Assembly (NCBI RefSeq): GCF_021129305.1
Contig: NZ_JAJOMB010000017.1
Span: 167,968-231,967, forward strand
From: Kineosporia babensis
Lineage (GTDB): Bacteria > Actinomycetota > Actinomycetes > Actinomycetales > Kineosporiaceae
Direction: 5' to 3'
Length of the DNA: 64,000 bases
In this document: piece after piece, positions 8,994 to 17,131 of the stretch
How the letters are laid out: every line of letters begins with the position of its first letter
Position numbering within the stretch: the first letter of the stretch is position 1
Translations under genes and position numbers: made by a program
Notes under the pieces: model-generated
What the model saw: only the letters and a program-made list of their open reading frames with translations
What the model was told of the DNA's origin: nothing
The model's database searches: none

Positions 8994-9046
8994 CCAGGAA
9001 CCAGGAACCAGGAACCAGGAACCAGGAACCAGGAACCAGGAACCAG
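8994..9046. repeat. Perfect heptamer tandem repeat (CCAGGAA)7
   Basis: Seven exact copies of CCAGGAA run from 8994 to 9042, followed by a partial CCAG. Array length is likely to vary between strains by slippage. Together with the 17-18-bp array it fills much of the 559-nt space 8768-9326, which holds no supportable gene. Confidence 0.9.
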
Positions 9047-9197
9047 CGTGTGGCATCCAGCAGCCGCTGCGTAGTCGGTGCACCCGGGCCCGGGCGGTCA
9101 CCTCGACGGCCGACGGCCTGCTGGACACTGGCCGGGCGCGTGGCAATACCAGGATTCCGGCCAGGCTGGCGATCCCACCGAGAGGCGCCGGAAGCGC

Positions 9198-9235
9198 CCA
9201 ACGGCCCGCGGCGCGATGCGCCAGCGGGCCGTTGG
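9198..9235. terminator. Strong two-part hairpin between convergent genes
   Basis: CCAACGGCCCGC (9198-9209) pairs perfectly with GCGGGCCGTTGG (9224-9235), and the inner GGCGC/GCGCC (9210-9214, 9218-9222) extends the stem to a GAT loop with one bulged A. It lies between the MDR gene (+) and ohr (-), as expected for a bidirectional terminator, although there is no T tract and it is 90 nt from the ohr stop. Confidence 0.6.
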
Positions 9236-9326
9236 TGGCGTTAGGTCGCGTTCGGAAGCCCGCGCCTACTGCGGGGCACCCAGGCGATCGCCTGGAGGCA
9301 ATTTCCGAACACTCCCCAGAGCGAGA

Positions 9327-9758
9327 TCAGGCCGGGTTGGTGGTGACCACGAGCTCGACCGGGATGTTGTTGCGGGTGGCGTTGGAGTAGGGGCAGACCT
9401 GGTGGGCGGTCTCGGTGACGGCCTGGGCGGTGGCCTGGTCCATCGCCGGGAAGTTGACCCGGAGCACGACCTCGAGGGCGAAGCCACCCTGGCCGTTGGA
9501 GCCGATGCCGACCTCGGCGGTGACCGAGGAGCCGGTGGCGTCGGCCTTCTGCTTACCGGCCACCAGGCGGGCGGCGCCGTGGAAGCAGGCGGCGTAGCCG
9601 GCGGCGAAGAGCTGCTCGGGGTTGGTCTTCTCGCCGCCCGGGCCACCCATCTCCTTCGGGACGGCCAGGTCGATGTCGATCACGCCGTCGGTGGACTTGG
9701 CGTGGCCACCCCGGCCGTCACCAGTAGCGGTAGCAACAGCGGTGTAAACAGCGGCCAT
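9327..9758 (-). CDS. ohr: Organic hydroperoxide resistance protein (Ohr/OsmC family)
   Basis: Reduces organic and fatty-acid hydroperoxides in the cytoplasm with a reactive cysteine pair recycled by lipoylated proteins. The 142-aa product has the peroxidatic Cys58 in GYAACFHGA, the resolving Cys122 in HQVCPYSNATR and the conserved Glu in NPEQLF, so it is an Ohr proper. ATG 9758 follows GGAGG by 8 nt. It is divergent from a TetR regulator, and a matching operator lies just upstream of each gene. Ohr is usually controlled by the MarR-type OhrR; a TetR partner is less common. Confidence 0.95.
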   Translation of the reverse strand: MAAVYTAVATATGDGRGGHAKSTDGVIDIDLAVPKEMGGPGGEKTNPEQLFAAGYAACFHGAARLVAGKQKADATGSSVTAEVGIGSNGQGGFALEVVLRVNFPAMDQATAQAVTETAHQVCPYSNATRNNIPVELVVTTNPA

Positions 9759-9776
9759 GACAACTGCCTCCAAGAA

Positions 9777-9796
9777 ATCGGACCGATCGTTCTGTC
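9777..9796. promoter_or_regulatory. Operator copy 1 in the ohr-TetR intergenic region
   Basis: ATCGGACCGATCGTTCTGTC lies 18-37 nt upstream of the ohr start. It contains the near-palindrome GACCGATCGTTC centred on CGATCG, and is repeated in inverted orientation at 9834-9853. Presumed binding site of the divergent TetR protein. Confidence 0.7.
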
Positions 9797-9833
9797 GTGT
9801 TGTACTTTCGCGCACCACCCGTTCGCCTGTCAA

Positions 9834-9853
9834 GACGGAACGATCGGTCCGAT
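9834..9853. promoter_or_regulatory. Operator copy 2, directly before the TetR gene
   Basis: GACGGAACGATCGGTCCGAT is the reverse complement of operator copy 1 at 19 of 20 positions and ends 11 nt before the TetR ATG. The two CGATCG dyads are 57 bp apart. Occupancy here would block the regulator's own promoter or ribosome site. Confidence 0.7.
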
Positions 9854-9864
9854 AGAGTGGGGGT

Positions 9865-10875
9865 ATGGCAACGAGCGAGGCGGTCAGCACCGGGTCGGTC
9901 AGACCCTCGAAGGCACGCGAGCGCCTGCTGAGAACCGCCTCGGCCCTCTTCTACTCCGAAGGCATCCACGAGGTAGGTGTCGACCGGATCCTCGGCGAGG
10001 CTGAGGTCACCCGCTCCACCTTCTACCGGCATTTCCCCGGTAAGGAGGATCTGGTGCTGAGCTACATCCGGGCGATGGACTCGGCGGTGCGCAGCCACGT
10101 GGAGGCAGCGGTGGCGGGCGGTGCCGATCTGAGCATCCCGTCGATCGGCGTAGAGGTCGGAGCGGCCTCGGTCGTTGCCGGCGACGAGATGGGGGCTCGA
10201 TCCGGCGAGGCAGGAGCCAGGTCCAGCGCGACGGAAGTTGGATCCAGCCTCAGGAAAGCAGGATCTGGCGGGACAAAAGCAGGGTCCGGTGGAGGGAACG
10301 CAGGATTCAGCGAGGCGGAGGAAGCTGGGTCCGGCGAGGCCGAGGCTCGGGTCGAGGCTGCCGGAGCCCAGGCCGAGGCGAGCACTGACGGCGCGGCCCA
10401 GCCTGGTTTCGGGGAGGAAACCCAGCCCAGTTCCACCAGCGAGCCCCAACCCGGTTCCAGGGACCAGACCCAGCCAGGTTTCGTGCGTCCGGCTCAGCCC
10501 GGTTCCGAGGCTGCGGCCGGAGGTGGGAACAAGGCTTCTCGTTCGCTGATCGAGGCGCTGATCGACGAGCACACCGAGCGGATCTGCCAGCCGGGCTTCC
10601 GGGGATGCGCGTTCATCAACGCCGCGGCCGAGTACCCCTCTGCTGATTCCCCGGTCCGCCAGGCCATCGAGGAGCACCGGTCCTGGATGCTCGCCACGGC
10701 CACCGACGCGTTCCGGCGGGCCGGGCACCCGGCTCCGGATCGGGCCGGGCGCCGGTTCATGCTGCTGCGCGACGGCGCGATGATCTCCGGGTACCTGCAC
10801 GATCCGGAGGCGGCCCGGGCCACGCTGCGCGAGGGTGTAGAGGATCTGCTCACCAGCGGCCGGTCGAGTTCGTGA
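9865..10875 (+). CDS. TetR/AcrR-family regulator with a ~140-residue low-complexity insertion
   Basis: Probable repressor of the divergent ohr and of itself. Residues 15-75 form the usual TetR helix-turn-helix (VTRSTFYRHFPGKEDLV). The C-terminal ligand-binding part resumes at about residue 224 and includes the subfamily motif CQPGFRGCAFINAAAEY (Cys241 and Cys248). Between them lie about 140 residues (85-223) rich in Gly, Ala, Ser, Glu and Gln-Pro, first KAGSGG-like, then TQPGF/AQPGS-like. Typical TetR proteins are about 200 aa; this is 336. The insertion stays in frame with normal GC bias, so it appears to be real protein. The two close cysteines could sense peroxide (inference). Confidence 0.88.
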   Translation: MATSEAVSTGSVRPSKARERLLRTASALFYSEGIHEVGVDRILGEAEVTRSTFYRHFPGKEDLVLSYIRAMDSAVRSHVEAAVAGGADLSIPSIGVEVGAASVVAGDEMGARSGEAGARSSATEVGSSLRKAGSGGTKAGSGGGNAGFSEAEEAGSGEAEARVEAAGAQAEASTDGAAQPGFGEETQPSSTSEPQPGSRDQTQPGFVRPAQPGSEAAAGGGNKASRSLIEALIDEHTERICQPGFRGCAFINAAAEYPSADSPVRQAIEEHRSWMLATATDAFRRAGHPAPDRAGRRFMLLRDGAMISGYLHDPEAARATLREGVEDLLTSGRSSS

Positions 10876-10926
10876 TGTCTCGGGGTTTTGCCACAATCCA
10901 CAGCACAGGCCGGTAGGGCACAACTC

Positions 10927-13900
10927 ATGGGAGTCACGGTGGGCGAGCGGAGCGAGGTGGTCCTCGACCGCACGCGTCGCCTGCTCACCTTCCTGGCCGC
11001 CGCCGCCCGGGAGCTGACCGTCCGCCCGGTGCGCGACGTCCTCAAGCACGAAAGCTCAGGTGGGCCGGGCGCCCTGCTGCCCACCGACGTCCCCCGGCAC
11101 CCGAAGGTCCGGTTCCGGGGCGCCGAGGCCGAGGACCGGGACGACTGGCTCGAGGTGCGTAAGGTCCCGCTGCCCGGCGAGCCGCCCGAAGTCCCCGCTG
11201 ACCTGGCCGGATACGTCTCCACCGATGTCCGTCCGCCGATCCTGACCGCAGACGCAGGCCCAGCGCCCGAGGTGCAGCAGGCCTTCCAAGAGTGGCTGGA
11301 GCACACCTGGCAGCCCTGGGCGGAGTCGGCCGGCGCCGGTCATCGGGCTCGTCAGCTCTACGAACGGCTGTTCGCCCTGCAACTGGAGGCCGAGCGTCAG
11401 CAGAGCACGCACGAGCTGGTCTGGGGGCACAGCGTGCTCTCCTGGGACGTGGCGCTGGAGCAGATCCGCCACCCACTGCTGATCACCGGCGCGCGGATCG
11501 AGCTGGACGCGGCCACCGGGGCCCTGCGCGTGCTGCCGGACGGCCCGCCCGAACTGGAGCTGGCCGCGCTGGAGGGCCTTGACCTGCCGGTGCTGGCCGA
11601 GCTGAACCGGCTCACCGAGCTCGGCGATTTCGACGTCTGGGATCAGGAAGCCCGAAAGGCCCTGCACGACAAGCTGCTTGCGCCGCTGCATCTGGACGCG
11701 ACGGTGCTCGAGGGGCCGAACATCCCTGCGCCCGGCCCGGTTCCGGTGATCAGCGACACGTGGGTGCTGTTCCTGCGGCGTCGCCCTACCCGGCACGAGC
11801 GCTTCTACCTGCAACTGGCCGAGCGGCTGCGTGAGGACTCGGTGCTGCCCCAGGGCCTGGCCTCGGTGGTGGCCGACGAGGACGAGCTGCAGGTGGCGCA
11901 GGCCGAGCTGGAGCAACTGCCCGACGGAGCCGCGTGGCAGCCGATCGGCGAGCGCCTGCTGATGCCGCTGCCGGCCAATGCCGAGCAGGAGCGGATCGCC
12001 CGGCAGCTGGCCCGCGAGCGCGGGGTCACCGTGCAGGGCCCGCCCGGCACCGGCAAGAGCCACACGATCGCGAACCTGGTCAGTCATCTGCTCGCGCACG
12101 GCAAGCGGGTGCTGGTCACCGCGCAGAACGAGCAGGCGCTGACCGTGCTGCGCGAGAAGATCCCTGAGGAGCTGCGGGACCTGTCGATCGCGGTGCTGGG
12201 TTCCTCGAGCGAGTCGATGGAGCAGCTGCGCGGATCGGCGCACGCGGTGCAGGACATTGCCGCGCAGATCGATGTCGAGACCGAGACCAAGGCGATCGGG
12301 CAGCTGGAAGCCGAGCTCGACCGGGTCCGGGGCAACCTGCACGGCGTTGAGCAGGCCGTTCTGGAGGCGCTGCGCACCGAGGACGCGGAGTGGGAGCTGC
12401 CGGCCGGGCCACAGAAGGCGCCCCAGGTCGCGCAGTGGCTCACCGAGAACGAGGCCACGCTCGGCCTGATCCCGGACGAGCTGGCCCTGGATGCCGTGCT
12501 GCCGTTGTCCGAGGTGGAGCTGGCGCGGCTGTTCGAGCTGAGCGAGCGGATCACCCCGGCCGATGCCCAGGCCCTGGGCGTCCGGCGCCCGCGCACCGAT
12601 CTGCCCACGCCGGCCCAGCTGGTCGCGCAGACCGGCAAGCTGGACGAGTTGCGGCAGGACGTGGCCGATCTGGAGCAGTCCGGGGTGGCCCTGCCGGCAC
12701 TGGACCAGCTCGGGCCGCAGGAGCTGGCCGACCTCAGGGCAGCGGTGCACGAGGCGGCGATCCATCTGGCCGGGCTGGAGGCGCCCTGGCTGCTCAAGAT
12801 CCGTTCCGACATCAGGGGTTCGCAGGCCTCCGCCCGGTCGTGGACGGTGCAGGCGGAGCAACTCAGCACGAGCACCACCCGGGCTGCCGAGTTGCAGGCC
12901 AGGCTCTTCGGGCACGAGGTTCAGCTGCCACCGGGCGATCCGCATCAGCAGCGTCAGGTCCTGACCGACCTGGGGCAGAGATTCGCTGCGGGTAAAGGGC
13001 TTCCGCGATTCGGCGGCGGCGATCTTAAGCAGTTGCAGGCCCAGGCGCTGATCGACGGCCGGGCGCTGCGCACGGCCGAAGACACCGAACTGGCGCTGAC
13101 CTGGCTGAACCTCAACGAGGCGCGCTCGGCCGCGCAGCGGATGCTGGCCCAGTTGCCACTGCTGGAGCCCCTCGAAGAGACCGCCGACTTCGTGCACCGG
13201 GCCACGATGCTCACCGAGCAGCTCGATCTGGCCCTGACCTGGGAGTCCCAGGAGCTGCCGGCCCTGCTGAACCGCACGCGTCCGCTGGTACCGCACCTGG
13301 GGCCCGACCTGACCGCCGCCGACCTGCAGGTTCTGGGCCGGCTGCTGGCCGCCACCGGCGCCCGGCAGGAAGAACGCAAGGTCACCGCTGAGCTCAAGGC
13401 CCTGTCCGACGAACTGCGCGAGGGCCCGGACGAGCCGCTGGGGAATGCCCTGCGCACCGCCCTCGAGCACCGCGACTGGGCCGCCTGGGGTGTCACCCTC
13501 GACGAGATCGGGAGACTGGCCGGGCTGGAACCGGTCGCCGCCGAGCAGCACGAACTGACCGATCGGCTGGCCGCCGTGGCCCCGGGCTGGGCCGCCGCGA
13601 TCGTGTCCACCAGCGCTGATCCGGAACTGGCGGGCACCGCCGCCCGGGCGCCGCAGATCTGGCACTGGCGGATCACCGCGACCTGGCTGGACGAGCTGCT
13701 GCGGGCCGGTGACCTGGCTCATCTGCAGGCTCAGGTGATCACCCTGCAGCAGCAGGAACAGGCTCTGGTGCTGCAACGGGCCCGGCGCGGGGCCGCGCTG
13801 GGGCTGAAGCACAACCTGCGGGAGAAGAACCGGCGGGCGCTGGCCTCCTGGCTGCGGGCGCTGGGCAAACGCGGCAAGGGCACGGGCAAGTACGCCCCGC

Positions 13901-15327
13901 ACTGGGAGAGCGAGGCCCGGCGGTTCATGCCCAGCGCGATGGGCGCGGTGCCGGTCTGGATCATGCCCGTGCACCGGGTGATCGAGAACTTCGACCCGCT
14001 GGTCACCGAGCCGTTCGACGTGGTGATCGTGGACGAGTCCAGCCAGTGCGACCTGCTCTCGGTCGGGGTGCTGGCGCTGGGCGCGAAGGCGGTCGTGGTC
14101 GGGGACGACCAGCAGACCAGCCCGGCCGCGGTCGGGGTGAACATCGAGCGGATCATCCAGCTGCAGAACTCGCACCTGAGCGGGGTCGAGGCCAAGAGCC
14201 TGCTCACCGTGGACCAGAGCCTCTACGCGCTGGCCGAGCTGATCTTCCCGAGCACGATCCTGCTGCGCGAGCACTTCCGCTGCGTGCCCGAGATCATCGA
14301 GTTCTCCAACCGCTACTACGACGGCGACATCCTGCCGTTGCGCGAGCCGGTAGTGGCCGGCATCGGCGCCCCGCTGCGGCTGATCCGGGTGGAGGACGGC
14401 GCCACCAGCGGCACCACCGACAAGGTCAACCGGGCCGAGGCCCAGGCCCTGGTCGAGCAGGTCCTGGCCTGCCATCGGGACCGGGCCTACGCCGGAATGA
14501 CGTTCGGCGTGGTCACCCTGCAGGGCTCGGCCCAGGGCCCGCTGATCGAGAACCTGCTGCGAGAGCGGCTCGGGCCCGAGGCTTTTGCCGAGCGTCGGCT
14601 GAGAGTGGGCAATCCACCGGCCTTCCAGGGCGACGAGCGCAACGTGGTCTTCGTCAGCGTGGTGGCGGCCGACGCCACCTGGGCCGCCACCAAGAACGCG
14701 GACAAGCAGCGGATCAACGTGGCCGCCTCGCGGGCGCAGGATCAGCTGTGGGTGTTCCACACGGTCGAGCCCGGCCGGCTGCACAAGGACGATCAGCGCC
14801 GGGCCCTGCTGGAGTACCTGCGCGACGCCGCCCTGAAGCCGCCGACCAGCGAGGACCAGGAAGAACGCTGCGAGTCGGAGTTCGAGCTGGCGCTGCTGCG
14901 GGAACTGCGACGGGCCGGGTACGAGGTGCAGGTGCAGCACCAGGTCGGCCGTTACCGGATCGACCTGGTGGTGGTCGGGCAGTCGGCCCGACTGGCGATC
15001 GAGTGCGACGGCGATCGTTACTCCGGCGCGGAGCACTGGGAGGACGGCATCCGGCGCCAGCGCCAGCTGGAACGGCTGGGCTGGACCTTCTGGCGGATCC
15101 GGGCCTCGGAGTTCTACCGGGAGCGGGCCGAGACGGTGGGCACGTTGTTCGAGCGGCTCGAGAAACACGGGGTGCTGCCCAAGCCAATGTGGGACGTTGT
15201 GCGCACCGCGGTCCCGGCAGCTGCGGTTACGCCGTTGGTCGAGGAATCGTTGGTCGCCGAGGTCTCCCTCGAAGAGTCAGTGGTCGAGCTACCCGAGGAC
15301 GAGGACCCCGCCGACGTGCTGTTTTAG
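10927..15327 (+). CDS. Large superfamily 1 helicase with C-terminal restriction-endonuclease-like domain
   Basis: A 1466-aa cytoplasmic protein. An N-terminal region of about 350 residues is followed by an SF1 helicase core: Walker A GPPGTGKS (371-378), a long Leu/Gln/Glu-rich insertion predicted helical, Walker B with D1036-E1037 in VDESSQCD, then GDDQQTSP, REHFRCVPEI, FQGDERNVV and the arginine motif NVAASRAQDQLWVFH. The last 150 residues carry a PD-(D/E)xK-like nuclease related to DUF559/MTES_1575/Vsr domains, with D1346 (YRIDLVVVG) and E1359-x-D1361 (IECDGD). Helicase-nuclease fusions of this kind have been linked to anti-phage defence, but here it sits alone. ATG 10927 is preferred to upstream TTG 10888. 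Its stop interlocks with that of the convergent LigD-like gene. Confidence 0.88.
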   Translation: MGVTVGERSEVVLDRTRRLLTFLAAAARELTVRPVRDVLKHESSGGPGALLPTDVPRHPKVRFRGAEAEDRDDWLEVRKVPLPGEPPEVPADLAGYVSTDVRPPILTADAGPAPEVQQAFQEWLEHTWQPWAESAGAGHRARQLYERLFALQLEAERQQSTHELVWGHSVLSWDVALEQIRHPLLITGARIELDAATGALRVLPDGPPELELAALEGLDLPVLAELNRLTELGDFDVWDQEARKALHDKLLAPLHLDATVLEGPNIPAPGPVPVISDTWVLFLRRRPTRHERFYLQLAERLREDSVLPQGLASVVADEDELQVAQAELEQLPDGAAWQPIGERLLMPLPANAEQERIARQLARERGVTVQGPPGTGKSHTIANLVSHLLAHGKRVLVTAQNEQALTVLREKIPEELRDLSIAVLGSSSESMEQLRGSAHAVQDIAAQIDVETETKAIGQLEAELDRVRGNLHGVEQAVLEALRTEDAEWELPAGPQKAPQVAQWLTENEATLGLIPDELALDAVLPLSEVELARLFELSERITPADAQALGVRRPRTDLPTPAQLVAQTGKLDELRQDVADLEQSGVALPALDQLGPQELADLRAAVHEAAIHLAGLEAPWLLKIRSDIRGSQASARSWTVQAEQLSTSTTRAAELQARLFGHEVQLPPGDPHQQRQVLTDLGQRFAAGKGLPRFGGGDLKQLQAQALIDGRALRTAEDTELALTWLNLNEARSAAQRMLAQLPLLEPLEETADFVHRATMLTEQLDLALTWESQELPALLNRTRPLVPHLGPDLTAADLQVLGRLLAATGARQEERKVTAELKALSDELREGPDEPLGNALRTALEHRDWAAWGVTLDEIGRLAGLEPVAAEQHELTDRLAAVAPGWAAAIVSTSADPELAGTAARAPQIWHWRITATWLDELLRAGDLAHLQAQVITLQQQEQALVLQRARRGAALGLKHNLREKNRRALASWLRALGKRGKGTGKYAPHWESEARRFMPSAMGAVPVWIMPVHRVIENFDPLVTEPFDVVIVDESSQCDLLSVGVLALGAKAVVVGDDQQTSPAAVGVNIERIIQLQNSHLSGVEAKSLLTVDQSLYALAELIFPSTILLREHFRCVPEIIEFSNRYYDGDILPLREPVVAGIGAPLRLIRVEDGATSGTTDKVNRAEAQALVEQVLACHRDRAYAGMTFGVVTLQGSAQGPLIENLLRERLGPEAFAERRLRVGNPPAFQGDERNVVFVSVVAADATWAATKNADKQRINVAASRAQDQLWVFHTVEPGRLHKDDQRRALLEYLRDAALKPPTSEDQEERCESEFELALLRELRRAGYEVQVQHQVGRYRIDLVVVGQSARLAIECDGDRYSGAEHWEDGIRRQRQLERLGWTFWRIRASEFYRERAETVGTLFERLEKHGVLPKPMWDVVRTAVPAAAVTPLVEESLVAEVSLEESVVELPEDEDPADVLF

Positions 15328-16568
15328 TTCTCCTGGTTCCAGGTCATCCCGGCCCAGGGGTTGTAGTCGGCCAGAAGTTCTTCCTGCGGCGGGCGTTCGG
15401 CCTCGGGAACGTGCTGCAGATTGATCCGGATCCGGTACCAGAGCGAACTACGTCCCCGCATGCCGTCGACCAGTACGTCCACCGGCTCCAGTTTCGCGGC
15501 GACATCTGGATATTTCGCCTTCCACACCTCGAGCCATTCCAGCGCCTCGGGTTTGGTCTTGGTCTTGGCGATCTCGATCAGCGGCATGGTCGACTGCCGG
15601 CGGCCCACCCCCTTCGGCGGCTTCTCGGCCGGACCCAACTCCTTGGCCAGCGCCAGCAGCGCATCCAGCGTGCCCGGCTGCTCCCCGATGCCTTCCCACG
15701 GATCCCCCTGCTCGGTGTAACGCCTGGTCACCGTGGCCAGCGTGAGCTCTTCCATCCGGCAGTGGGCCACCTCGTCCCAGCGCAGTGGGGTCGAAACCCG
15801 AGCATCCGCAACCGCTCTGACCGACCAGGCCGAGGCGATCGTCCGGTCCTTGGCGTTCTGGTTGAAGTCCACGAAGACCTGCGAACCGCGCTCCTCCTTC
15901 CACCAGCGGGCGGTGGCCAGTTCCGGCACCCGGTTCTCCACCTCGCGGGCGACGGTCTCCGCGGCCAGCCGAAGATCCTTGTACGGACGCGTCGGGTCCA
16001 CTCGCGCGTAGATGTGAAAGCCGCGTGATCCGGAGGTTTTCGGCCAGCCGACCAGCCCGTGCTCGGCCAGCACCTGCCGGGCCACGAACGCCACCTCAAC
16101 TATCTGGGCCCACTCCACGCCGGGCATCGGGTCCAGGTCGATCCGCAGTTCGTCGGGCTTGTCGAGATCTTCGGCGAGCACCGGATGCGGGTTCAGGTCG
16201 ATGCAGCCGAGGTTGACGATCCAGGCCAGACCGGCGGCGTCCCGAATCACCGCCTCCTCGGCCGAGCGGCCCGAGGCGTATTTCAGCTCGGCGACCTCTA
16301 CGAACGAGGGACGATTGCTGGGCGCCCGCTTCTGGAAGAACGCTTCCTCGTCGATCCCTTTGACGAAGCGCTTGAGCACCATCGGCCGGCCGCTGACTCC
16401 ACGCAGCGCACCTTCGGCCACCGCTAGGTAGTACTGCACCAGATCGAGCTTGGTGACTCCGACCCCGCCGGCCGGATGCCCGGCCTCGGGAAAGACCATC
16501 TTGTCCGGATGCGTCACCGTGACCTCGTGCCCGGCGACCTCGAGAACCGTGCCCTGCGCCTTCGCCAT
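15324..16568 (-). CDS. ligD: LigD-type polymerase domain protein (non-homologous end joining)
   Basis: A 414-aa stand-alone polymerase domain of the archaeo-eukaryotic primase fold, which in LigD fills gaps with ribonucleotides during bacterial non-homologous end joining. Visible motifs are the metal-binding D144 and D146 in RIDLDP, SGSRGFHIY (179-187) and VFVDFNQNAKDRT followed by SVRA. No ligase or phosphoesterase domain is fused, and no Ku gene lies in the window, so partners must be elsewhere. About 100 C-terminal residues exceed the minimal domain. ATG 16568 opens the conserved N-terminal region. Stop codons of this gene and the helicase overlap by 4 nt. Confidence 0.9.
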   Translation of the reverse strand: MAKAQGTVLEVAGHEVTVTHPDKMVFPEAGHPAGGVGVTKLDLVQYYLAVAEGALRGVSGRPMVLKRFVKGIDEEAFFQKRAPSNRPSFVEVAELKYASGRSAEEAVIRDAAGLAWIVNLGCIDLNPHPVLAEDLDKPDELRIDLDPMPGVEWAQIVEVAFVARQVLAEHGLVGWPKTSGSRGFHIYARVDPTRPYKDLRLAAETVAREVENRVPELATARWWKEERGSQVFVDFNQNAKDRTIASAWSVRAVADARVSTPLRWDEVAHCRMEELTLATVTRRYTEQGDPWEGIGEQPGTLDALLALAKELGPAEKPPKGVGRRQSTMPLIEIAKTKTKPEALEWLEVWKAKYPDVAAKLEPVDVLVDGMRGRSSLWYRIRINLQHVPEAERPPQEELLADYNPWAGMTWNQEN

Positions 16569-16765
16569 CTGGCCAGGCTAAGCCGGGGTAGGAGAACCGG
16601 CAGGAGGAACGCGCGGGTTGGGGAGTCCGCCCATGCCGAGATGGCGGAGGCAACGAGGTGCGCTTGGCCCACAGTTCCCACCATCACCCTCCGAGCGACT
16701 TCGATCACCATGAGCCATAACCCAAAGGCGCACTTCCGCTATCTATGTGTTTATGCTGATCGCGT

Positions 16766-16780
16766 TACGGATTTACCGTA
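16766..16780. promoter_or_regulatory. Palindrome upstream of the XRE gene
   Basis: TACGG-ATTTA-CCGTA is a 15-bp palindrome in an unusually AT-rich stretch (about 16720-16825) 57 nt before the XRE-protein ATG. It is a plausible autoregulatory operator. Nothing else is recognisable in 16569-16836. Confidence 0.4.
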
Positions 16781-16836
16781 CCTGAGCCGACTATTACCAA
16801 ACAGAGCAGCTAAAGCAGGTTTCACTCCGGCGGCGG

Positions 16837-17127
16837 ATGCATGCGGACGGCGAAAGCTCCTACCGTCCGGACATGCCCACTCTCCTGGATGTGCTGCCGC
16901 GCAACGTCGCGGCCGAGCGTGCCCGCCGCGGGTGGCTCCAGAAAGATCTTGCGAAAGAGCTTGGCTGGGGCGGAACCAAGGTGTCCGAACTGGAGACCGG
17001 GGCACGCCGGGTTCAGGTCGACGAACTCGGTCCGCTGTGCCGGGCTCTCGGTGTGCCGCTGTGGAAGCTGGCCGAGGGTACGGATGCCGAGGAACTCGAA
17101 GCCCTTGGCCTGACGCCCCCTCACTAA
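16837..17127 (+). CDS. Small XRE-family helix-turn-helix protein
   Basis: A 96-aa DNA-binding protein consisting almost only of an XRE/Cro-type domain: RNVAAERARRGWLQKDLA, then a recognition helix around WGGTKVSELETGARRV and VDELGPLCRALGVPLWKLAEG. It may act as a small repressor. ATG 16837 is used; ATG 16873 would remove 12 residues and still keep the whole domain, and neither has a strong ribosome site. An AT-rich palindrome upstream suggests self-control. No toxin partner is visible. It converges with the NAD-kinase-like gene, with 4 nt between stops. Confidence 0.75.
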   Translation: MHADGESSYRPDMPTLLDVLPRNVAAERARRGWLQKDLAKELGWGGTKVSELETGARRVQVDELGPLCRALGVPLWKLAEGTDAEELEALGLTPPH

Positions 17128-17131
17128 ACCC

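Noticed and set aside
8994..9046. Possible CRISPR array at the CCAGGAA repeats
   Set aside because: Units are 7 bp without spacers; no cas genes are near.
9078..10004. 308-codon plus-strand frame over ohr
   Set aside because: Antisense to Ohr, which has intact catalytic cysteines; no ribosome site or homology.
11056..15168. 1370-codon minus-strand open frame opposite the helicase
   Set aside because: It mirrors the real gene's third-position GC bias, has no recognisable motif and a Gln/Leu/Gly/Arg composition typical of antisense frames in GC-rich DNA.
16766..17127. Toxin-antitoxin pair with the XRE protein as antitoxin
   Set aside because: No small toxin frame is adjacent; the neighbours are LigD-like and NAD-kinase-like genes.
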